Below are positions 58,920-64,000 of a stretch of 64,000 nt of DNA, in pieces. A program made the translations under genes and the position numbers. The number at the start of each line of letters is the position of its first letter. The stretch's first letter is position 1. The notes under the pieces were generated by a model, which was not told the origin of the DNA, did not search any database, and saw nothing but the letters and a program-made list of their open reading frames with translations. This DNA is from CALAED01 sp035765195 (GTDB lineage: Bacteria > Actinomycetota > Actinomycetes > Streptosporangiales > Streptosporangiaceae). The stretch lies in the NCBI GenBank assembly GCA_035765195.1, contig DASTYC010000043.1:61363-125362 (forward strand), read 5' to 3'.

Positions 58920-59054
58920 TTAAGGCTTCGCTCCCGTCATATGGGTATCCGGTGAGCGCGTCATATGTGTCCCAGTCTCAGCTGCCGCGGGGACAGCCGT
59001 ACCGAGCACCATCGGCATCACAATCGCAACACCGAAAGAAATTAGCTTTCGCAT
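58920..59054 (-). CDS. Tiny secreted peptide (44 residues)
   Basis: ATG at 59054 with AAGAAAG seven bases upstream. Residues 1-25 form a textbook signal peptide: basic n-region (MRK), hydrophobic core (LISFGVAIVMPMVLGTAV) and an Ala-rich cleavage site (PAAA before Glu). The mature part would be only ~19 residues with THMT appearing twice (ETGTHMTRSPDTHMT). The stop TAA is followed by an intrinsic terminator. The base composition matches the lower-GC island. It may be a signal, toxin or lipoprotein-like peptide. No homologue is recognised; evidence is the reading frame, signal peptide and terminator together. Confidence 0.6.
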   Translation of the reverse strand: MRKLISFGVAIVMPMVLGTAVPAAAETGTHMTRSPDTHMTGAKP

Positions 59055-59225
59055 GCCCAACTTTCTTTGTAACTGTCATGTACAAATGCCGAAATGATCT
59101 ACGTTGCAGGGAGAGCTTAGCGCCCGTGATCGACACTTCGCCACCGCAGGGCAAAGTTCGGCTCAACTAACCGTCTCGGCTACCCAGACGCGCATGGGCA
59201 TCACAGTCCGCGCACAGTCCTCTAC

Positions 59226-59242
59226 GCCTGCGTAGCGCAGGC
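59226..59242 (-). terminator. Hairpin downstream of the Rieske gene
   Basis: GCCTGCG-TAG-CGCAGGC is a perfect 7-bp stem with a 3-base loop, 45-60 bp after the Rieske oxygenase stop. Likely its terminator; there is no T-run. Confidence 0.45.
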
Positions 59243-59286
59243 GCACCAAAAGGTTCTCATGTCCCACAAGGCGAGAACGGTACCAT

Positions 59287-60600
59287 CTACACGAACCCGC
59301 CCACGACCGAAATGTCGAGATCCGGGTGGCTCGTGTAGGCCTGGCGCAGGTCGCGAGTGGCTTCGATCCAGTCGGCGTCCTCGTCGAGGATGATGCCGCC
59401 GGAGCGCTGGCGGTAGGACTCCGGCTGGTCCACGCCCGGCGGCGGCGTGCCGTGCTCGGCGAGGGCGCGGGCACTGGCGATCAGGCGGCGGCGGACCCGG
59501 ATCACCATGGCGTCGCTGCTGCCGAGGTGTTCCTGGCTGCGGTCGTAGATCGGGCCCATGCTCTCGGTGATCGCCTGATCCTGGGTGTGGATGCCGTCGA
59601 TGCCGGAGTACTCCTCGCCCCGTTCCTGCCGATCGCGGTCGAGGAGATAGTCGTTGTCCTCGTTCGCCTCGAGGCGGAAGCGGCCGAGCCAGTCGGTGGT
59701 GTTCGGCAGCAGCTTCGGCGGCCGTACGTGCTGCTGGATGAACTCCTCCTGCTCGGGCGTGGGCTTCGGGCGCATGAAGAACATCATCATGTGCTCGTCG
59801 TCCATGGGGACCCAGGCGCGAGTGATGACCTGCCGGCCGAGCAGGCCGGTGGGGGTCATGGTGAAGAACGGGAAGAGGAACTGCGCGATGCGCCAGTAGT
59901 ACTGTCCGGGGCCGGCCGGGCGGTAGGCGCCGTACATCGAGCCGTACTCGGTGTCCAGCACGGCGTAGCGGGGAGCGCGGTCCTTGAGCGTGTAGTAGCG
60001 GAACGTGCCCGGCGGGGCGTCGTCCGCCTCTTCTGAGCCGAAGTGCAAAAAGCCGATGTGGGCCGTGTCGATGTCGCCTTCGAGGCCCTGGAGCCAGTTG
60101 CAGTCGCGGGAGTAGGCGATCGCGGTGCTCTGCCCGCCGGGCAGTTGGTTGGCCTCCAGGTCGGGCAGCGGGGGCGGCACCTCGCGCGGGCCCATGTAGG
60201 TCCAGATCACGCCGCCGCGCTCCTCGCAGGGGTAGGCCGTGGCGCGGACCTTGTCCTTGAACGTGCTGTCCGGCGGCTCGCTCGGCATGTCGACGCAGCG
60301 GCCGGTCACGTCGAACTTCCAGCCGTGGTAGACGCAGCGCAGACCGCAGTCGTCGTTGCGCGCGTAGAACAGCGACGCGCCGCGGTGCGGACAGTGGTTG
60401 CCGAGCAGGCCGACCTTGCCGTTGGTGTCCCGGAACCCGATGAGCCGTTCGCCGAGCAGGAGCACGCGCACCGGCGGGCAGTCGGGCCTGGGCAGCTCCG
60501 AGGACAGCATCGCCGGGATCCAGTACTCGCGCATCAAGGCGCCCATCGGGGTCCCCGGGCCGACCCGGGTGACGTACTCGTTCTGCTCCTTGCTGAGCAT
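59287..60600 (-). CDS. Rieske [2Fe-2S] aromatic-ring oxygenase, phthalate-dioxygenase-like
   Basis: 437 residues, ATG at 60600 with GAGGAG directly before it. The Rieske cluster motif is NHCPHRGASLFYARNDDCGL and then CVYHGWKFDV. The catalytic Fe(II) site lies in LEGDIDTAHIGFLH (Asp and two His). Single-component oxygenases of this type hydroxylate or demethylate aromatic acids using electrons from a separate reductase, which is not visible here. Neighbouring paaZ suggests aromatic acid catabolism. It is divergent from the HicB-like gene across 70 bp with a palindrome in between. Confidence 0.9.
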   Translation of the reverse strand: MLSKEQNEYVTRVGPGTPMGALMREYWIPAMLSSELPRPDCPPVRVLLLGERLIGFRDTNGKVGLLGNHCPHRGASLFYARNDDCGLRCVYHGWKFDVTGRCVDMPSEPPDSTFKDKVRATAYPCEERGGVIWTYMGPREVPPPLPDLEANQLPGGQSTAIAYSRDCNWLQGLEGDIDTAHIGFLHFGSEEADDAPPGTFRYYTLKDRAPRYAVLDTEYGSMYGAYRPAGPGQYYWRIAQFLFPFFTMTPTGLLGRQVITRAWVPMDDEHMMMFFMRPKPTPEQEEFIQQHVRPPKLLPNTTDWLGRFRLEANEDNDYLLDRDRQERGEEYSGIDGIHTQDQAITESMGPIYDRSQEHLGSSDAMVIRVRRRLIASARALAEHGTPPPGVDQPESYRQRSGGIILDEDADWIEATRDLRQAYTSHPDLDISVVGGFV

Positions 60601-60657
60601 CTCCTCGCCTCCAGGGCCGATTCTCCGCCCGCCTCCGTGTAACCAACAAATAGCTAA

Positions 60658-60669
60658 ATGTCCTGACAT
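60658..60669. promoter_or_regulatory. 12-bp palindrome between Rieske and HicB-like genes
   Basis: ATGTC-CT-GACAT is a perfect inverted repeat in an AT-rich patch (AAATAGCTAAATG, then ATAATGAG) immediately before the HicB-like ATG and 58 bp upstream of the Rieske start. A repressor site is plausible. Confidence 0.45.
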
Positions 60670-60670
60670 A

Positions 60671-60910
60671 ATGAGACAGATGACTCACGAGGAATACCTG
60701 AGGATTCCGTACATCCTGGTCGTCGAGTCTGTCGAGAGGCCGGACGGGCAGTGGCTGCGCCGCGCCTCCTACCCCGAGTTGAGCGGGGCCCACGCCGAGG
60801 CCGAGTCGGTGATCGAGGCCATGGACGAGGCCGACGACCTGCGGATGGAGATCATCCGCGATCGCCTCGACCGCGGCATCCCGGTGCCCGTTCCCCGCCC
60901 TCCGCTCTAG
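60671..60910 (+). CDS. HicB-like small protein
   Basis: 79 residues (76 from a second ATG at 60680). EEYLRIPYILVVESVERPDGQWLRRASYPELSGAHAEAESVIEAMDEADD resembles the HicB antitoxin-like fold: a short beta sheet followed by a helix with the SYPEL...A..AIE.. pattern. No HicA or DNA-binding tail is present, so it is probably a stand-alone member with unknown ligand. It lies upstream of paaZ (102 bp) on the same strand, and has a palindrome at its promoter. Confidence 0.72.
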   Translation: MRQMTHEEYLRIPYILVVESVERPDGQWLRRASYPELSGAHAEAESVIEAMDEADDLRMEIIRDRLDRGIPVPVPRPPL

Positions 60911-60973
60911 CCGTCTCCGGGCGGGCCCTTGCCGCCCGCGGTTGCGTTCGCGGGCGGGCGGACCGGGGATGTT

Positions 60974-60995
60974 ACCTTCCGAACGTTCGGTCGGT
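60974..60995 (+). promoter_or_regulatory. PaaR-type operator before paaZ
   Basis: The 22-bp element starts ACCTTCCG, then AACGTT, then CGGTCGGT. It contains the perfect palindrome CCGAACGTTCGG and agrees with the actinobacterial PaaR site as I recall it (ACTNACCG-NNCGNN-CGGTNAGT) except at three conserved positions. It ends 18 bp before the paaZ start codon, where a TetR-type repressor would block transcription. Confidence 0.62.
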
Positions 60996-61012
60996 TGGAC
61001 TCTGGAGGCGTG

Positions 61013-63046
61013 ATGGCGCTGCTCCGCAGCTATGTCAACGGCGACTGGCACACCGCGGAGGACGAAGGCGTACCGCTGCGAGACGCGGTGACCGGCGAGG
61101 TGGTCGCGCACATCTCCTCGGCCGGCATCGACATGGCGGCGGCCCTGGACTACGGGCGGCGGGTCGGCGGACCCGCCCTTCGCGAGCTGACCTTCCACCA
61201 GCGCGCCGCCCTGCTCAAGGCGCTGGCCTCCTACCTGCGCGAACACCGCGACGAGCTGTACGCGCTGTCCGCCCGCGCCGGCGCCACCCTGGGCGACGCG
61301 AAATTCGACGTCGACGGCGGCATCGGCGTGTTGTTCGCCTACTCCGGCAAGGGGCGGCGCGAGCTGCCCAACGACACCGTCTACGTCGAAGGCGACGTCG
61401 AGCCGCTGGGCAAGGGCGGCACCTTCGTCGGCCAGCACATCGCCACCCCGCTGCACGGCGTCGCCGTCCAGATCAACGCCTTCAACTTCCCGGTCTGGGG
61501 GCCGCTGGAGAAGTTCGCGCCCGCGTTCCTCGCCGGCGTGCCGAGCCTGGTCAAACCAGCCAGCCAGACCGCCTACCTCACCGAAAAGCTCGTCGAGCTG
61601 ATCGTCGCCTCCGGGTTGCTGCCGGCGGGCGTCCTGCAGCTCGTCTGCGGCGGCGTCGGGGACCTGTTCGACCATCTGACCGGGCAGGACCTGGTTTCGT
61701 TCACCGGTTCGGCCGCCACCGCCCAGCGGCTGCGCACCCACCCGGAGATCGTGCGGAACGCCGTCCGGTTCAACGCCGAGGCCGACTCGCTGAACTGCTC
61801 GATCCTCGGCCCGGACGCCGTGTCCGGTACGCCCGAGTTCGAGTTGTTCGTCAAGCAGCTGGTCGCCGAGATGACGGTGAAGGCCGGTCAGAAGTGCACC
61901 GCGATCCGCCGCGCGCTGGTGCCCGCCGGGCAGTTGGACGCCGTCGCCACGGCCGCCGCCGACCGCCTCGCCAAGGTGACGGTGGGCAACCCGGCCAACC
62001 CGGACGTGCGGATGGGCGCGCTGGCCAGCCTCGGGCAGCGCGAAGAGGTACGGCGTTCGCTCAAGTCGCTGCTCGGCGCGTCGACCGTCGTGTTCGGCGA
62101 TCCCGAGCGCGTCGACGTGGTCGACGCCGACCCCGAGCGGGGCGCGTTCATCTCGCCGCTGCTGCTGCGCGCCGACGACGCCGAACGGCCCGAGCCGCAC
62201 GAGGTCGAGGCGTTCGGCCCGGTGTCGACGTTGCTGCCGTACACCTCGGCGGAGCAGGTCGCCGGGCTGGCCGCACGCGGGCTCGGCAGCCTCGCCGGTT
62301 CGGTGGTGACCGCGGACGCCGAGTTCGCCGGCGAGGTCGTACGGCGGATCGCGCCCTGGCACGGCCGGCTGCTGGTGCTCGACGCGGACGACGCACAGGA
62401 GTCGACCGGGCATGGTTCGCCGCTGCCCGGCCTGGTGCACGGCGGTCCGGGGCGCGCGGGGGGCGGCGAGGAGATGGGCGGCATCCGCGGCGTGCTGCAC
62501 CACATGCAGCGCACGGCGGTGCAGGGCAGTCCCAAAGCGCTCACCGCGGTGACCGGCCGCTGGGTGCCCGGCGCGCCGCGGACCGAAGGCGTGCATCCGT
62601 TCCGCAAGTCGCTGGCGGAGCTGCGGATCGGTGACACGGTGGTGGCCGGCCCGCGCACCGTGACGCACGAGGACATCGACCACTTCGCCGAGTTCACCGG
62701 GGACACCTTCTACGCCCACACCGATCCCGACGCCGCGGCGGCCAACCCCCTGTTCGGCGGGATCGTGGCGCACGGCTACCTGGTGGTCTCCTTCGCCGCC
62801 GGCCTGTTCGTCGCGCCGGAGCCGGGTCCGGTGCTGGCCAACTACGGCCTGGAGAACCTGCGGTTCCTCAAGCCGGTCCGGCCGGGTGACGAGCTGACCG
62901 TGACGTTGACCGCCAAGCAGATCACACCGCGCGAGAACGCCGACCACGGCGAGGTGCGCTGGGACACCGACGTGACCAACCAGGACGGCGAGTCGGTGGC
63001 CAAGTACGACGTGCTGACCCTGGTGGCCAAGGAGCGACCCCGGTAA
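61013..63046 (+). CDS. paaZ: Phenylacetate catabolism bifunctional protein PaaZ (oxepin-CoA hydrolase / aldehyde dehydrogenase)
   Basis: 677 residues, ATG at 61013 behind GGAGGCG. The N-terminal ~530 residues are an aldehyde dehydrogenase with Glu256 (NAEADSLN) and nucleophile Cys295 (AGQKCTAI), the same numbers as the E. coli enzyme. The C-terminal ~140 residues are a MaoC-like hydratase (FTGDTFYAHTDPDAA; LFGGIVAHGYLVVS) that opens the oxepin ring. The protein converts oxepin-CoA to 3-oxo-5,6-dehydrosuberyl-CoA in phenylacetate degradation. Neither paaABCDE nor paaK is in this window. A PaaR-like operator lies upstream. Confidence 0.94.
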   Translation: MALLRSYVNGDWHTAEDEGVPLRDAVTGEVVAHISSAGIDMAAALDYGRRVGGPALRELTFHQRAALLKALASYLREHRDELYALSARAGATLGDAKFDVDGGIGVLFAYSGKGRRELPNDTVYVEGDVEPLGKGGTFVGQHIATPLHGVAVQINAFNFPVWGPLEKFAPAFLAGVPSLVKPASQTAYLTEKLVELIVASGLLPAGVLQLVCGGVGDLFDHLTGQDLVSFTGSAATAQRLRTHPEIVRNAVRFNAEADSLNCSILGPDAVSGTPEFELFVKQLVAEMTVKAGQKCTAIRRALVPAGQLDAVATAAADRLAKVTVGNPANPDVRMGALASLGQREEVRRSLKSLLGASTVVFGDPERVDVVDADPERGAFISPLLLRADDAERPEPHEVEAFGPVSTLLPYTSAEQVAGLAARGLGSLAGSVVTADAEFAGEVVRRIAPWHGRLLVLDADDAQESTGHGSPLPGLVHGGPGRAGGGEEMGGIRGVLHHMQRTAVQGSPKALTAVTGRWVPGAPRTEGVHPFRKSLAELRIGDTVVAGPRTVTHEDIDHFAEFTGDTFYAHTDPDAAAANPLFGGIVAHGYLVVSFAAGLFVAPEPGPVLANYGLENLRFLKPVRPGDELTVTLTAKQITPRENADHGEVRWDTDVTNQDGESVAKYDVLTLVAKERPR

Positions 63047-63061
63047 CCCGGTCGGCCGTGG

Positions 63062-63388
63062 CTATTGGTCGACGGCCATCTCTCCCAACGCCGACCAGTC
63101 GTCCTGCGGAATCGTGACGTTGATGATTTTGGGGGTCTCGGCGAGATGGCGCGGGAGCGTTTGCCGAGCGGTCTTGAAATGCGCGGACCCTACGTGCGCC
63201 GCACCGGCCTCATCGTCGCGGAACGCCTCGACCAGCACATACTCCGTCGGGTCCGCCACGCTTCTGGACCAGTCGAACCACAGGCAACCGGGCTCGCCGC
63301 GCGTGGCCGCGGTGAAATCGGCCGTGATCTGCGGCCATTGGTCGGCGTACTCGGGGCGAACCTTGAACTTGGCGGTGATGAAGATCAA
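63062..63388 (-). CDS. Antibiotic-biosynthesis-monooxygenase-fold protein (putative quinol monooxygenase)
   Basis: 108 residues from a TTG start at 63388 with GAGGAG five bases upstream; no ATG or GTG fits in frame. FITAKFKVRPEYADQWPQIT, CLWFDWSRSVADPTEYVLVEAFRDDEA and AHVGSAHFKTARQTLPRHL are the ABM-domain (YgiN-like) segments. Such small ferredoxin-like dimers oxidise quinols or polyketides, or act as heme-degrading enzymes. It is convergent with paaZ (15-bp gap). The substrate is not known. Confidence 0.82.
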   Translation of the reverse strand: MIFITAKFKVRPEYADQWPQITADFTAATRGEPGCLWFDWSRSVADPTEYVLVEAFRDDEAGAAHVGSAHFKTARQTLPRHLAETPKIINVTIPQDDWSALGEMAVDQ

Positions 63389-63427
63389 CGAGACTCCTCG
63401 GGTCCTGGCTCCGCGGCGTGCGGCCGA

Positions 63428-63463
63428 CAGGGACGGGGGCAGGGACGGGGGCAGGGACGGGGA
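63428..63463. repeat. 12-bp tandem repeat, three units
   Basis: CAGGGACGGGGG is repeated at 63428-63439 and 63440-63451, with a third copy (last base changed) at 63452-63463, between the ABM and arsenate-reductase-like genes. No function is evident; likely slippage. Confidence 0.75.
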
Positions 63464-63560
63464 CGGGACCGCGTACGGCACGCGCGGCATATGAGACATC
63501 TTGCTCGACCGGATCCGCGAAAGTACGCCGGACCCGGCGGCGGATGCCATCGGCAGGCGA

Positions 63561-64000
63561 TCAGGTCGTGGCGGTGAGGAGTTCGCCGAGGAGCGCCCGG
63601 ACGCGGGTCTCGATGTCGTCGCGGATGTGGCGGACGCGTTCGAGGTCTTGGCCGGCCGGGTCGTCGACGTCCCAGTCTCGGTAGTCCTTGCCGGGGAAGA
63701 TCGGGCAGGCGTCGCCGCAGCCCATGGTGATGACGATGTCGGCGGCCTGGACGACTTCATCGGTCCACGGCTTGGGGAACTCACCGGAGATGTCGATGCC
63801 CCGTTCGGCCATGGCCGCGATGGCCGCCGGATTGACCTCGATGCCGGGTTCGGAGCCGCCGGACCAGGCGATCGCATGGTCGCCGGCGAGGTGCGTGAAG
63901 AAGCCGAGCGCCATCTGGCTGCGGCCCGCGTTGTGGGTGCACAAGAACAGCACGACCGGCCGTCCGTCGCGGCGGCGGCCTTCGACTTTGGCGAGGGCGT
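63561..64000 (-). CDS. Arsenate reductase ArsC-like, low-molecular-weight phosphatase fold; 5' end probably outside window
   Basis: About 146 residues visible. LFLCTHNAGRSQMALGFF is the CX5R phosphate loop of LMW-phosphatase-type arsenate reductases, with a second Cys in MGCGDACPIFPGKDYRDWD and the WDVDDPAGQ segment typical of ArsC. The frame runs to the edge (ALAKVEGRRRDGRPVVLFLC), and no ribosome site precedes the GTG at 63953, so the true start is likely beyond 64000. It reduces arsenate using thioredoxin or mycothiol. A gene for ArsR or an arsenite exporter may adjoin outside the window. Confidence 0.86.
   Translation of the reverse strand, partial: ALAKVEGRRRDGRPVVLFLCTHNAGRSQMALGFFTHLAGDHAIAWSGGSEPGIEVNPAAIAAMAERGIDISGEFPKPWTDEVVQAADIVITMGCGDACPIFPGKDYRDWDVDDPAGQDLERVRHIRDDIETRVRALLGELLTATT

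Noticed and set aside
58978..59166. Minus-strand 62-codon frame with CCDCD cysteine cluster overlapping the small secreted peptide
   Set aside because: It begins at a TTG without a ribosome site and lacks a plausible fold; the overlapping 44-codon frame has a signal peptide and terminator and is preferred.
59222..62947. Minus-strand frame of 1241 codons opposite paaZ and running through the Rieske gene out of frame
   Set aside because: Both underlying genes have clear domains and ribosome sites; the long frame is a composition artefact.
63428..63463. Possible CRISPR-like array
   Set aside because: Three directly abutting 12-bp units without spacers are a simple tandem repeat.

Overview
The window is from a high-GC Gram-positive actinobacterium, most likely outside Streptomyces (Streptosporangiales or Thermomonosporaceae style). 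This is inferred from the GC-saturated third codon positions, the HrdB-type principal sigma factor, the ParC/ParE pair, the DUF5998 and DUF7455 genes, several NB-ARC/TPR (AfsR-like) proteins, and a SAM methyltransferase of the DUF574 family. No rRNA, tRNA, CRISPR array or insertion sequence was recognised.

Layout. 1-24 kb is a core block: an alkaline-phosphatase-like gene cut by the window edge, DUF5998, a GNAT/acyl-CoA-ligase-like protein acetyltransferase, a PfkB kinase, a secreted HAF-repeat protein, VOC and thioredoxin-like proteins, topoisomerase subunit A (parC), an amidohydrolase, a RecQ helicase with a phosphoribosyltransferase-like tail, a PadR/HAAS/DrrAB-type ABC unit, topoisomerase subunit B (parE), a second ABC unit, DUF7455, a GNAT and the principal sigma factor. 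As I recall, the order parC...parE-DUF7455-sigma resembles Streptomyces. 24-31 kb holds a PAS/GAF/SpoIIE phosphatase, a HhH-GPD repair protein, a molybdopterin oxidoreductase with its cytochrome b, and conserved proteins of unknown function.

31-35 kb carries two related multidomain proteins (TY-Chap/YbjN-like plus SseB-like) and a small following gene, which may be a toxin/chaperone/immunity-type cassette. Next come an SMR efflux pump and TetR regulator behind two palindromic operators, a thioesterase, and a 930-residue NB-ARC/TPR protein. 39.7-48.3 kb is metabolic and signalling: a UPF0317 hydro-lyase-like protein, a hydrolase plus an SDR lacking its catalytic Tyr, a sulfotransferase, a beta-propeller glycosidase-like protein, an unusual Ser/Thr kinase-methyltransferase fusion, a GNAT and a TRZ/ATZ amidohydrolase.

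48.5-59.2 kb is the most unusual part. Its base composition is visibly less GC-rich, and three of its genes contain the rare TTA codon. It encodes an HTH protein with internal repeats, an NB-ARC/TPR protein with an amyloid-motif-like N-terminus, a tandemly duplicated two-gene cassette (a GT-B/CDP-glycerol-transferase-like protein plus a ~220-residue unknown protein), a full SARP regulator (BTAD-NB-ARC-TPR), and a previously unmarked 44-codon gene for a tiny secreted peptide with its own terminator. I read this as an acquired regulatory or secondary-metabolism/conflict island.

59.2-64 kb returns to high GC: a Rieske oxygenase divergent from a HicB-like protein, paaZ (phenylacetate ring cleavage) behind a PaaR-type operator, an antibiotic-biosynthesis-monooxygenase-fold protein with a TTG start, and an arsenate reductase-like gene running off the edge.
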